From: a virus
Strand: one strand, 5' to 3'
IMG/VR virus record: IMGVR_UViG_3300023180_000308
Coordinates: 1-28,162 of that record
DNA length: 28,162 bases
Every line of letters starts with the position of its first letter. The first letter of the stretch is position 1. Positions 7,190 to 15,933 of this stretch are shown in pieces. Made by a program: the position numbers and the translations under genes. The notes below the pieces were generated by a model. The model was not told where the DNA came from. It searched no databases and saw only the letters and a list, made by a program, of their open reading frames with translations.

Positions 7190-7252
7190 ATGGCTATTAA
7201 AGTCACCTACAAGTATCGCGGCGTTTCTTACACTAAAATGGTAGTCCGTTAA
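7190..7252 (+). CDS. 20-aa riboswitch-controlled peptide (YRGVSY type)
   Basis: ATG at 7190 is preceded by GGAG at 7179-7182, 7 bases upstream, which is good spacing. The ORF encodes MAIKVTYKYRGVSYTKMVVR and a TAA stop. The TYKYRGVSY segment resembles the short 'TYRGVxY' proteins (DUF4278-like) common in cyanobacteria and their phages. Short ORFs directly downstream are the defining context of Downstream-peptide RNAs. The peptide is basic (five Lys/Arg, no acidic residue) and has no signal or membrane segment. Its function is unknown; it may be a regulatory peptide or a leader whose translation affects the downstream capsid message. Confidence 0.65.
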   Translation: MAIKVTYKYRGVSYTKMVVR

Positions 7253-7405
7253 AGCGGCATTGGGAGGTGCAAACCCTCCCTTACCTATTGGCATTGGCCT
7301 CTACGGAGATACCCTTTGCCGTCTAGACGGTGGGATAGACCACAAAAATAAAACAAAAAATTTCCAAACGTTTGGGAGCAAGTCTATTACTCTTACTCCT
7401 TAAAA
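7253..7405 (+). promoter_or_regulatory. Leader before the capsid gene with inverted repeats; possible late promoter
   Basis: No gene is visible here. It holds a 6-bp hairpin (7262-7267 with 7275-7280, loop TGCAAAC), a direct repeat GGCATTGG (7256-7263 and 7290-7297), and two perfect 12-bp palindromes: CCGTCTAGACGG (7319-7330) and CCAAACGTTTGG (7364-7375). An A-rich run separates the palindromes. In T7 the strongest phage-RNA-polymerase promoter lies just before gene 10, so a promoter or an RNA-processing site is expected, but I see no recognised consensus. There is no clear Shine-Dalgarno before the capsid ATG at 7406. Confidence 0.35.
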
Positions 7406-8560
7406 ATGGCACAACAGAATTCCAATGAGCCTCTTGCTGATCTTACGCAACTAGGCGCATCTAACTTTGGCTCGGACACCCGCGCCCTGTATCTCAAGCT
7501 TTTTAGCGGCGAGATGTTCAAAGGCTTCCAGCAGAACACGATCGCTCGTGATCTGGTTATGAAGCGGACTCTCCGTAATGGTAAGTCCATGCAGTTCATC
7601 TACACCGGTCGTACCAAGGCGGAATATCATACGCCTGGCAACAGCATCCTCGGTAACTCCGACGGTGCACCTCCGGTGGCTGAGAAGACCATCACCGTTG
7701 ACGACCTGCTGATCAGCTCGGCATTCGTCTACGAGCTGGATGAAGTTCTCGCTCATTACGACCTGCGTAGCGAAATCTCTCGCAAGATTGGTTATGCTCT
7801 CGCAGAAAAGTATGACCGTCTGATCTTCCGTGCGATCACCAACGGTGCTCGTAACGCTTCTCCTGTGTCTGCCTCTGGCTTCGTTGAGCCTGGCGGTACT
7901 CAGATCCGCGTCGGCTCTAACGCTGAGTTCTCTGACGCTTATGATGACGCTGCTCTGGTGGCTGCATTCTATGATGCTGCTGCTGCTCTTGATGAGAAGG
8001 GCGTGTCCCAAGATGGTCGTTGCGCTGTCCTGACCCCTCGTCAGTACTACGCTCTGCTTCAAGGTATCAACAGCAACATCCTGATCAACCGTGACGTTCA
8101 GGGTACCGCCCTGCAGTCCGGTAAGGGTCTGATGAGCATTGCTGGTATTGAAATCTTCAAGTCTACCAACATTCCTTTCTTCAGCAACTACGGTACCAAG
8201 TTCGGTACCTCCGGTGGTACTACCGATACCGGTGTTGCTTCTCCTGGTAACCTGGGTAGCTTCATTGATTCCGCTATGGAAGACGAAGCAGCCGTTGCCG
8301 CCGGTTCCATCGGTGCTCACAACGAGTACGGTGTTGGTACCGAGTTTGCTAACAGCTGTGGTCTGATCTTCCAGCGCGAAGCTGCTGGTTGTGTTGAGGC
8401 TATTGGTCCTCAAGTTCAAGTCACCAGCGGTGACACCTCCATTATCTACCAGGGTGATGTGATCGTCGGTAAGCTCGCCATGGGCGCTGATTACCTGAAC
8501 CCCGCTGCTTGCGTTGAACTGTTTGCTGGTACTGCTACCAAGCCTGCCGCATTCGCCTGA
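7406..8560 (+). CDS. Major capsid protein, T7 gp10 family
   Basis: The 384-aa protein builds the icosahedral shell (HK97 fold in this family). Features typical of podoviral gp10 include an N-terminal region with a long arm (LYLKLFSGEMFKGFQQNTIA), TLRNGKSMQFIYTGRTKAEYHTPG, the KTITVDDLLISSAFVYELDE segment, and YDLRSEISRKIGYALAEKYDRLIF, the spine-helix region. Its codon use, rich in C-ending and T-ending strong codons, suggests high expression. A long isolated leader stands upstream and an intrinsic terminator directly downstream, consistent with an abundant transcript. No frameshifted minor capsid extension (T7 10B) is evident before the terminator. Confidence 0.95.
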   Translation: MAQQNSNEPLADLTQLGASNFGSDTRALYLKLFSGEMFKGFQQNTIARDLVMKRTLRNGKSMQFIYTGRTKAEYHTPGNSILGNSDGAPPVAEKTITVDDLLISSAFVYELDEVLAHYDLRSEISRKIGYALAEKYDRLIFRAITNGARNASPVSASGFVEPGGTQIRVGSNAEFSDAYDDAALVAAFYDAAAALDEKGVSQDGRCAVLTPRQYYALLQGINSNILINRDVQGTALQSGKGLMSIAGIEIFKSTNIPFFSNYGTKFGTSGGTTDTGVASPGNLGSFIDSAMEDEAAVAAGSIGAHNEYGVGTEFANSCGLIFQREAAGCVEAIGPQVQVTSGDTSIIYQGDVIVGKLAMGADYLNPAACVELFAGTATKPAAFA

Positions 8561-8579
8561 TTTATTCTTGGTTATTACT

Positions 8580-8606
8580 GGGGGAGCTTCGGCTCCCCTT
8601 TTTTTT
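8580..8606 (+). terminator. Intrinsic terminator after the capsid gene
   Basis: A perfect stem GGGGAGC (8581-8587) / GCTCCCC (8592-8598) closes a TTCG tetraloop and is followed by eight T residues (8599-8606). It lies 20 bases after the capsid stop, the same place as T7 Tphi behind gene 10. Partial readthrough would set the high capsid-to-tail ratio. Confidence 0.95.
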
Positions 8607-8624
8607 ACTTTGTGATAGGTAACT

Positions 8625-9242
8625 ATGCCCTTTCCTACTTATGCTGCGTCCACCGAACTGGATGCTGTAAATCAAATACTTAGCTCAGTGGGACAGGCTC
8701 CTGTCACCACACTAGATCTCCAGAACCCTGAAGTATCTATTGTACTCAACACCCTCCGGGAAATCAATAAGCAGGTCCAAGCTGAAGGATGGATCTTTAA
8801 CACTGAACGTGAATATACCCTATCACCAAACAGTGAGACGAATGAGATTGCATATCCATTCAACATGCTTCAGATTGATACCAATCAACCTTATCACAAA
8901 AACAAGTATGATGTGGTGAGACGTGGTGCTAAACTGTATGATCGTTTGAACCATACCTTCACCTTCACAACTGACATCAAAGCAGATGTAGTGTGGTACT
9001 TTGATTTCACTGACGTTCCACCTGCAATTCAAGCTTATATTACTGCCCGAGCAGCTCGGATGTGTGCTACCAAAATGGTTGGCGACCGAGAGCTGAACGG
9101 TCTTCTTCAAGAACAAGAACTTCAAACACGAGCTGCTGCTATTGAATACGATTGTAATCAAGGCGACTATTCTATGTTTGGATTTAGTGATGGAAGAAAT
9201 TATTACAATAGCTATCAACCTTTCCAAGCATTGATGCGATGA
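8625..9242 (+). CDS. Tail tubular protein A (gatekeeper), T7 gp11 family
   Basis: At 205 aa it is close to T7 gp11 (196 aa). It forms the ring joining portal to the nozzle. The start reads LDAVNQILSSVGQAPVTTLD, a motif shared by podoviral gp11 proteins, followed by VSIVLNTLREINKQVQAEGWIFNTE. The later helix IQAYITARAARMCATKMVGD is also typical. The gene begins 18 bases after the terminator T-run with AGGTAACT upstream. Its stop overlaps the next start (ATGA), coupling A and B. Confidence 0.93.
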   Translation: MPFPTYAASTELDAVNQILSSVGQAPVTTLDLQNPEVSIVLNTLREINKQVQAEGWIFNTEREYTLSPNSETNEIAYPFNMLQIDTNQPYHKNKYDVVRRGAKLYDRLNHTFTFTTDIKADVVWYFDFTDVPPAIQAYITARAARMCATKMVGDRELNGLLQEQELQTRAAAIEYDCNQGDYSMFGFSDGRNYYNSYQPFQALMR

Positions 9243-12163
9243 GTACTGTAACCCAAAGGATTCCCAACTTCCTCTTAGGCATTTCACAACAACCTGATAA
9301 CCGTAAGTTTCCTGGACAACTGCGGGATTGTGTTAATGCTTTTCCAGACTATGCACTTGGTCTACTCAAGCGCCCAGGCGGACAATTCCAAGCTGATCTT
9401 GAAGGCGCTACTCCTGATGGTAAGTGGTTTTCAATCCTTAGGGATCCGCAGGAAAAATACGTCGCTCAATATGATGACAACGTATTCCGTGTGTGGGACC
9501 TGACTGATGGTTCCCCACGTGTTGTTGATATGGGAGATGATACAGGTGTTCCAGGTACCTGTAACCTGACTAATTATCAAACTGATCTGGATGCTTACAA
9601 CACTGCTGTTGATACGACTGCTACTCGGTTAGCTGAGCTTCATGCTGCTCAAGCTGATTACGCTGAGGTATTGGCAGGTCAAGATGCTACTCAACAGGCA
9701 TTGTTTGAAGTACAGTATGAGTATGATAATCCAGGTGAAATTGAACAGACTGTTAAATCAGGTATTCTTCTTCGAGCTACTGGCGTTTACATTGTAAAGA
9801 ACAACAATACTGTTGTTGGTACTGCTACGACTCTGCCTGCTAACTATGCTCTTGGCACTGAGTTTACTGATGAGTACCCTCTGATTGCTTCTCAAGGTTA
9901 TCGTGTCTACCAAGCTATTCTGACTGTAGCTGCTACCCATGATGCAACAGATCTGAGTAATGCTCAGACTGCCATGGACACGGCTCAGACCAACTACGAC
10001 AATGCTGTAACTGCAGAAGCCACTGCTCTAACTAACCTTAACGCGGAGATTAGTAACTGTGCTATTACTGCGATTCCTGCTGATGGTTATCTCAACGGTG
10101 CTACTGCTGATGACATTGAAGTTCTCACCCTGAACGATTACACCTTTGTTTTGAATAAAGCAAAGACTGTGGCAATGGAAACTACTACCACTGCTGCACG
10201 TCCTAACGAAGCTTTCTTTGTTACGAAGGTTATTGGTCAAGGTCATTACAAGATCTTTTTGGATGGGACTGAACGGGCTAGTGTCAATGGACCTAGTGAT
10301 GCTGATGCGCTGATAGCTGCGTTTGTAACTGCCATTGATGGTCAAACGTTTGGTACTACCACCTTCACTGCTACTGCAGTTGGTCCTGGTATGTACATCA
10401 CTGCTGATGCAGCATTTACTATTACTGCTGTAGGCGGTCCTGGTGAAGACTCTGTATTCACTTTTACTGAGTCAGTCTCTAACGTTGCTGATTTGCCTTT
10501 GCAATGTCACGACGGTTACAAGGTGAAGGTTGTCAACAGTGTTGATATTGACGCTGATGACATGTACGTTGAGTTTGTTGCTGATGATGGTGCAACCAAT
10601 GGTCCAGGTGTTTGGGAAGAATCAAATGCTTGGGGCATTACTTTTCAATTAGATCCTCTTACTCTTCCTCACCAGTTGGTACGCAACGCCGATGGTTCCT
10701 TTACCTTTGGTCCTATCACTTGGGAAGATCGTAACATTGGTGATCTTGAAACTAACCCTGATCCTAGTTTTGTTGGTACAACAATCAACAACCTGTTCTT
10801 CTATCGTAACCGCTTAGGATTTCTTTCTAACGAAGCAGTTATTCTTAGTAAAGCTGGTGATTACTTCAACTTCTTTGCTACTACTGCTTTGACTGTAAGC
10901 GATGATGATCCTATTGATGTCAACGCTTCATCGGTTAAACCAGTTAACCTGCGCTATGTGAGACCTAGCAGTGCTGGTCTTGTGCTGTTTAGTGATACTG
11001 AGCAGTTCCTGATTGCTGGTAACGATGACATCCTGAGTCCTAAAACTGTTAGGATTACTGAGTTGTCAAGTTATGAGTGTGACAAAGATGTAGAGGCAGT
11101 TACTCTTGGTACTAGCCTTGCGTTTATTTCTAAGACTCCGTTGTACAGTCGTCTGTACGAAATCGGTAACATCAGCATTAATAACCCACCAGCAATGGTT
11201 GAGCAGACACAATACGTGCCTGAGTTGATGCCTAGTACTATTGACAGTATGATCGCATCCCCTGCATTGTCCCTTGTTTCAATGGGCACTGTTGATAGTA
11301 GTACTATTTATCAGTACCGTTTTGTTCAGCAAGGCGATCAGCGTGGTGCTAATACTTGGTATAAATGGGATTTAACTGGTACGTTGTTGGATCAATTCTT
11401 TGACATTAGTACCTACTACGCTGTTGTTGCCAATGGTAACGATGTGTATGTTCAATCTTATGATCTTACTCAATCTAGTGAAGAAGGTTACCTGACTCTA
11501 CCTACTGGAGAAAAGACCGATGTTTGTCTCGATCTTTGGAACATTAACCCTTATCGAGAATATGACCCTGATGATGATGATTCAGACATCACTCGGGTTT
11601 ATTTACCGTACAATGAAGTCAGTGGTGGTACGCTCGCTGTAGTGCTCTTAGGACGCTACATAGGCGCTTCTGATGCCCTTACTAGTGCATCGGTAGGCGC
11701 AGTACTTTATCCCACCGTAGAGGGGACTGCAGGTGCCTATTACGCTGATATTAACGGCGACTATCGTGGTCGTGACATGATCATTGGTTATACCTACAAC
11801 ATGGAGGTTGATCTGCCTAAGTTCTTTGTAACTGAAGTTCAGACTCAATCTGCTATCACTGACTTTACCTCTGATCTTATTATTCATCGTATCAAAGTGT
11901 CTACCGGCTTAAGCGGTCCTGTTAAGTATCAAATCAACATAACTGGTCGTCCTGAATGGAGTAATACCATTGAAGCTGTCCAGCCTTATGTGTATGATCT
12001 GAACAACGTTAACTTGTCTGCTGAGGCGATACACACGGTACCAATTTATCAACGTAACGAAAACCTTTCTATCAAGATTATTGGGGACTCGCCTTTGCCG
12101 GTGACTCTTCTTAGTTTGAACTGGGAAGGACGGTACAAGACCGGTTTCTATAGACGCGCCTAA
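9239..12163 (+). CDS. Tail tubular protein B (nozzle), T7 gp12 family, with inserted coiled-coil arm
   Basis: This 974-aa protein forms the tail nozzle that carries the fibres. The start RIPNFLLGISQQPDNRKFPGQ...NAFPDYALGLLKRPGG is the classic gp12 opening, and later blocks (LNDYTFVLNKAKTVAM, FFYRNRLGFLSNEAVILSKAGDYFNFF) also fit. T7 gp12 has 794 aa. Most of the excess is explained by residues 111-275, two Ala/Gln/Asp-rich helices (about 111-162 and 235-272) flanking a small beta-like segment. They interrupt the family fold between VPGTC and CAITAIPADGYLNG. This looks like an antiparallel coiled-coil arm with a globular tip. The stop overlaps the next start (TAATG). Confidence 0.93.
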   Translation: MSTVTQRIPNFLLGISQQPDNRKFPGQLRDCVNAFPDYALGLLKRPGGQFQADLEGATPDGKWFSILRDPQEKYVAQYDDNVFRVWDLTDGSPRVVDMGDDTGVPGTCNLTNYQTDLDAYNTAVDTTATRLAELHAAQADYAEVLAGQDATQQALFEVQYEYDNPGEIEQTVKSGILLRATGVYIVKNNNTVVGTATTLPANYALGTEFTDEYPLIASQGYRVYQAILTVAATHDATDLSNAQTAMDTAQTNYDNAVTAEATALTNLNAEISNCAITAIPADGYLNGATADDIEVLTLNDYTFVLNKAKTVAMETTTTAARPNEAFFVTKVIGQGHYKIFLDGTERASVNGPSDADALIAAFVTAIDGQTFGTTTFTATAVGPGMYITADAAFTITAVGGPGEDSVFTFTESVSNVADLPLQCHDGYKVKVVNSVDIDADDMYVEFVADDGATNGPGVWEESNAWGITFQLDPLTLPHQLVRNADGSFTFGPITWEDRNIGDLETNPDPSFVGTTINNLFFYRNRLGFLSNEAVILSKAGDYFNFFATTALTVSDDDPIDVNASSVKPVNLRYVRPSSAGLVLFSDTEQFLIAGNDDILSPKTVRITELSSYECDKDVEAVTLGTSLAFISKTPLYSRLYEIGNISINNPPAMVEQTQYVPELMPSTIDSMIASPALSLVSMGTVDSSTIYQYRFVQQGDQRGANTWYKWDLTGTLLDQFFDISTYYAVVANGNDVYVQSYDLTQSSEEGYLTLPTGEKTDVCLDLWNINPYREYDPDDDDSDITRVYLPYNEVSGGTLAVVLLGRYIGASDALTSASVGAVLYPTVEGTAGAYYADINGDYRGRDMIIGYTYNMEVDLPKFFVTEVQTQSAITDFTSDLIIHRIKVSTGLSGPVKYQINITGRPEWSNTIEAVQPYVYDLNNVNLSAEAIHTVPIYQRNENLSIKIIGDSPLPVTLLSLNWEGRYKTGFYRRA

Positions 12164-12615
12164 TGACTACATCCACCCGTGGTTTTACCTTTAAACCAGC
12201 TACCATTAACGACGTATTAGAACTTACCAGTCAGATGCTGGATAGGGGACTGCAGGACTTTGAACGAGTTGGGCAGCACCCTATCTTGCATTTAGCGTTG
12301 TACATCCATGAAGATGACTCTTATCTGATCTACGGACCTGATGGGAGTCTATACGGAGCTTATGGTGTATCTGAAGACAACATGGTTTGGATACAGATGA
12401 CCAAACAAGTTCAAGCCAATCCACTGACAACAGTGCGATTTGGTAAAGCGTTAATGAAACACATTAACCGTCCTTATCTTTGGACTACTATTGATATAAA
12501 AAATACTGAACTAATTAACTTAGCTAGGTATTTAGGTTTTAAGGTACTACGGGTTTTCCCGGATGGACCTGACAATGTTTACTCTATAGAGATTGTACGA
12601 TTATGGGATCAGTAA
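12163..12615 (+). CDS. GNAT-like protein in the position of T7 gp13
   Basis: This 150-aa protein lies between the gp12 and gp14 genes, where T7 encodes gp13 (138 aa, needed for particle maturation and classed as acetyltransferase-like). The order is F-K-P-A-T-I-N-D-V at the start, a central beta-rich segment (SYLIYGPDGSLYGAYGV), and a C-terminal IKNTELINLARYLGFKVLRVFP block. The last resembles the 'N..A..LY...GF' segment of GNAT folds. The usual acetyl-CoA loop (Q/RxxGxG/A) is not obvious, with only RFGKAL in about the right place, so it may be non-enzymatic. It overlaps the next gene by 13 bases. Confidence 0.7.
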   Translation: MTTSTRGFTFKPATINDVLELTSQMLDRGLQDFERVGQHPILHLALYIHEDDSYLIYGPDGSLYGAYGVSEDNMVWIQMTKQVQANPLTTVRFGKALMKHINRPYLWTTIDIKNTELINLARYLGFKVLRVFPDGPDNVYSIEIVRLWDQ

Positions 12616-13391
12616 ACCCTACAAGCGCAGCAGATTATCTTCAACCGAAACCTCCTGGTGGCGGTAGTGCCGGTCTATTTGCTAACCCAATTGGTCTTGC
12701 TCTTGCTGGTGGTCAGCTTGCCTTTGGCATTGCTAACATGATTCAGCAGGGTAAAGTCCGTGAACAACAGGCTTACAACCAAGCTTACAACACAGAATTT
12801 ACCAACAAAATCAATCAGTTTAGAACTGAGCAACGCAACCAACAGATTGCAGCTGCTTTTAACGCTAAACTTGATTTCACTAAACAACAGATTGAGAATA
12901 ACTATTTAGCTGCTCGGGCGTCTTGGACATCTGAACAAATGCGGCTAAATGATGTTTATGCTCGTGCTGCGTACAAGAGTCAGGCTATGCAGAAAATGCT
13001 GACTGAAGCTATGGGTTCTGTGGCTGCACGTGAAGTCTACGGAAAAAGTGCTAAGCGTGGTGCTATGATCTCTACTCTTGGTGCTTATGGGCGTAGCCGT
13101 GCTCAGCTGGTTGATCAGTTGATGGGCGAAAACGTCGCTTCCCAAATGCGTAGAGAGCGAGTACAACAACAGATGCAAGCTCAAAACAAACTGGCTATTG
13201 CTCAAACGGCAGTTCTACCTGCTTCTGCTTCGTTTAGTCCTACTCCCCATGCCACACCAATGGGTCCAGGCGGGTTCCAAACTGCAGCAAACGTCTTGGG
13301 TATTGGTATGCAAGCATTTGGTACTGGTCTCAGTGTAACTCCTAAAGGAATGAACTTCCTAGGTGTCCCAGGTCAAGCTAACTACGGTTAA
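12603..13391 (+). CDS. Internal virion (core) protein B, T7 gp14-like
   Basis: The 262-aa protein has a hydrophobic segment near residues 24-47 (LFANPIGLALAGGQLAFGIA), then a long Gln/Ala/Arg-rich helical body with internal AxxxxQ spacing, and a Gly/Pro-rich C-terminus. In T7 gp14 (196 aa) is ejected first and forms a pore in the outer membrane; the N-terminal hydrophobic stretch fits membrane insertion. The gene order gp13-like, this, gp15, gp16 is the main support. ATG 12603 lies inside the preceding gene, indicating coupling. Confidence 0.82.
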   Translation: MGSVNPTSAADYLQPKPPGGGSAGLFANPIGLALAGGQLAFGIANMIQQGKVREQQAYNQAYNTEFTNKINQFRTEQRNQQIAAAFNAKLDFTKQQIENNYLAARASWTSEQMRLNDVYARAAYKSQAMQKMLTEAMGSVAAREVYGKSAKRGAMISTLGAYGRSRAQLVDQLMGENVASQMRRERVQQQMQAQNKLAIAQTAVLPASASFSPTPHATPMGPGGFQTAANVLGIGMQAFGTGLSVTPKGMNFLGVPGQANYG

Positions 13392-13398
13392 TTAAACA

Positions 13399-15933
13399 AT
13401 GGCTGAATTTCAAGAGGAGAACCTATTTACAGGTGCTGCGCAGAGCCAAGGCTTTTCGCCCGATCAAGCACCTGATCTTTCTCCGTTCCTACGGGAAAAC
13501 ATGGATCAATATGATCGTAACTACGCTCAACTTAAATCACAGCAACAAGCTCAAAATGAAGCTGCCTTAAAAAAGCAGATTCAAACATATGAAGGTTTAG
13601 GTGTATTCTCACCTAAATTTATGGAGCTTGCTAAAAACCTGAGCGAAGCTTACATCACTAATCAAGCAGTTGAAGCTAACGCTAAAACTAGAAGCCTAGG
13701 TTTAGCCGGTGTTGACCCTCAAAAACAAGCAAACTTTAATGCTGGTATTGAGGTTATCAAACAAGAGAATGCTCAAGCTACAGAAATTGCTGGAGACATG
13801 TACAAAAACGGTGCGCCACCGGCAGCACTGGAGTACATTAAAAGTCTTCCTCAATATCAACGTTATGTAGGTATGCGTAACTATCTGGCTAACCGCCAGA
13901 AAGGTTACCAAAACTATGTGACTAAATTTTTAACTAGTACTTCTGTTGAACTTAACGGTCCTAACGGTAAGTTTACGCCAGATCAAATTGATGACGACCC
14001 TGTTCTGCTAGGCATTGCTCTTGATGCTGCAGCACGGATGTATGACCTTGAGACTGGTGTAGATAGTTTCAGTAAAGAAGCTCTGGTAGGTTACAACGAT
14101 AACGTCATTAAAGTTCATGCAGACATTACTAATAAAGTAACAGAGCGTGGGCTTGTCAGACAGTCTGATGTTAGAGTTCAAACAGCAATTGATAGTTTTA
14201 GAGAAGACCTTGATATAAATGCCCTTGTTAGTGAAATTGCTTACACTTTAGGTCCTAAAGGTGTCCGCAGCTATGCAGATGCATTGGACATGGTTTATCA
14301 AGAGATTCTTCCGTCCTTGCGTAAATCTGGTGAGATTACTACTCAACAGTTCCGCTCTGCTATTGCACAGCCTGCAGCTAACGATCCTAAAGGTTCAGCT
14401 CATTCTAAATTCTATCGTAACCGTATCTTCGGTAAGAATGGTACGTGGGATAAAATCAATGACGTTGATAATGCGGAGTACACAGAAAAACAGAATGAGC
14501 GGAAACGTATCATTGCTGCTGATAAAGAAGACTTCTGGAATCAGGTTGCTGAACTAGATGCTCAAGGCATTACTCTTACCCAAGATCAGCTTGATGCACG
14601 CCGTAAAACTGTAATGCAATCGACGGGTATTAACGACCCATCTGCTTTTGCTTTTTACGATGACTACAAAACTCGTGAAGAGATTGATGTTGAACAAGCA
14701 AAAGAAAAGCTTGATTACATCCGTTCTGTAAACGGACGCGGTTATCTTATTGCAGAAGACTTGGAAGGTCTACCGCAAAGCGTTGTCACTACTTACGGTC
14801 AAGCAGTTCGTGACGATGCAGAGTACGCCAAGTTTGCTGGTGATTACGCTGTTCGTGGTAAAGCCCGTGTTACGTCACTGACTAACGATTTTTATAACAA
14901 TCAATCCGGTCGTGATGAGAAGACTACGGATTGGAACAAGCGTTATGACCGTGCTTATGCTGATTACCTTGTTGAACGTCAACGTCTGCTGAGAACTCTT
15001 GGTGTAGAAAATCATGCTGATGCCCATGAAGGTGCACTGGCTAAGGTTGAAAAGAACTACAAAGATGGTGTTTACAAGACGTTGCCTGCTGCACCTGACC
15101 ACAGTGCACGTGTTGAACAAATTGTCAACTATCGGACTCGTTTAAAGAAAGGTGAGAAGATCTTCCAACAACCTGATTTGTGGTCCGATCCTATCAAGAA
15201 AAACTTAGACGATTTTAACGCAGGGAGAGCGCAAAGCTATGATCCAATTTTTGATACCCTTGCTCTTAACCTCCCCGGTAAAACCGGTTGGGATCTTGCA
15301 AACGAACTCCACCGAACAATCAACGGAACTGACCTCAAAAAAACTGTAAAGCAGGAAGCTATCGAAGCACAAGGTCCGGCAGTTCAACGATTCATCCGTG
15401 GCTCTGGTGCTACACCTAATCGTATCCGCCGTGGACAGATTATGGATGATGCTCAAGGTAGTTTTAATCCACGCCCTGCTAAACCGATTGCAGAGTACGC
15501 TCCACAAGTAAGTTCTATTGTTATGGAAAGTGCTAGTGGACAGCCTGGTATGGATGTATACTTTGAAGACAAACAGTTCCCGGCAGTTCTAGGCGGTGTT
15601 GTTAAAGATGTCCGTTATCAAATCAATCCTGATGGATCTGGGTATGGTCATTTTGTTGTGGTTGAATCTAAAGACCCACAAACCGGGGAAACTGTAGACG
15701 TACTTTACTCACACTTTGATACTAAACCTAATTTTAGAGTTGGTCAACGGGTTGCCGCTGGTCAAGTTCTTGGTAAACAAGGTGGTAGCGGTAGCGTCCG
15801 TTCTGTAGATGGAACCATTGCTAGCATTGATTTCCTAGCACCTGCCCCTCGTGGTAGCAACAGTATGACCCCTTATCGTGGATTCAAAAATCTCCGTATG
15901 TACATTCAAAATCAACTTAAGGGAGGTAAATAA
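13399..15933 (+). CDS. Internal virion (core) protein C, T7 gp15-like, with degenerate M23-like C-terminal domain
   Basis: At 844 aa (T7 gp15 has 747) this is a largely helical core protein that would build the ejection conduit across the periplasm. Residues about 705-815 read like an M23 (lysostaphin/LytM) peptidase: GMDVYF (Asp719), a VVKDV..GYGHFVVVE strand pair, LYSHF (His772), VGQRVAAGQVLGKQG, then ASIDFL. The first His ligand (HxGxD) is Gln715 and the HxH motif is Ser809-Ile-Asp811, so the zinc site is probably lost. The domain may therefore bind rather than cut peptidoglycan. The gene is followed by gp16, whose ATG overlaps this stop (TAATG). Confidence 0.85.
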   Translation: MAEFQEENLFTGAAQSQGFSPDQAPDLSPFLRENMDQYDRNYAQLKSQQQAQNEAALKKQIQTYEGLGVFSPKFMELAKNLSEAYITNQAVEANAKTRSLGLAGVDPQKQANFNAGIEVIKQENAQATEIAGDMYKNGAPPAALEYIKSLPQYQRYVGMRNYLANRQKGYQNYVTKFLTSTSVELNGPNGKFTPDQIDDDPVLLGIALDAAARMYDLETGVDSFSKEALVGYNDNVIKVHADITNKVTERGLVRQSDVRVQTAIDSFREDLDINALVSEIAYTLGPKGVRSYADALDMVYQEILPSLRKSGEITTQQFRSAIAQPAANDPKGSAHSKFYRNRIFGKNGTWDKINDVDNAEYTEKQNERKRIIAADKEDFWNQVAELDAQGITLTQDQLDARRKTVMQSTGINDPSAFAFYDDYKTREEIDVEQAKEKLDYIRSVNGRGYLIAEDLEGLPQSVVTTYGQAVRDDAEYAKFAGDYAVRGKARVTSLTNDFYNNQSGRDEKTTDWNKRYDRAYADYLVERQRLLRTLGVENHADAHEGALAKVEKNYKDGVYKTLPAAPDHSARVEQIVNYRTRLKKGEKIFQQPDLWSDPIKKNLDDFNAGRAQSYDPIFDTLALNLPGKTGWDLANELHRTINGTDLKKTVKQEAIEAQGPAVQRFIRGSGATPNRIRRGQIMDDAQGSFNPRPAKPIAEYAPQVSSIVMESASGQPGMDVYFEDKQFPAVLGGVVKDVRYQINPDGSGYGHFVVVESKDPQTGETVDVLYSHFDTKPNFRVGQRVAAGQVLGKQGGSGSVRSVDGTIASIDFLAPAPRGSNSMTPYRGFKNLRMYIQNQLKGGK

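Noticed and set aside
7144-7200. 18-codon ORF starting ATG 7144 behind AAGGGA.
   Set aside because: It lies across the riboswitch stems and pseudoknot, so the sequence is explained by RNA structure.
7262-7282. Intrinsic terminator after the 20-codon ORF.
   Set aside because: Good GC-rich hairpin but only two T residues follow.
7253-7340. tRNA gene in the capsid leader.
   Set aside because: The hairpins do not form a cloverleaf with acceptor stem, T-loop and anticodon arm.
7451-8419. 322-aa minus-strand ORF opposite the capsid gene.
   Set aside because: It is a shadow of biased codon use in the capsid gene; no start signal and low-complexity composition.
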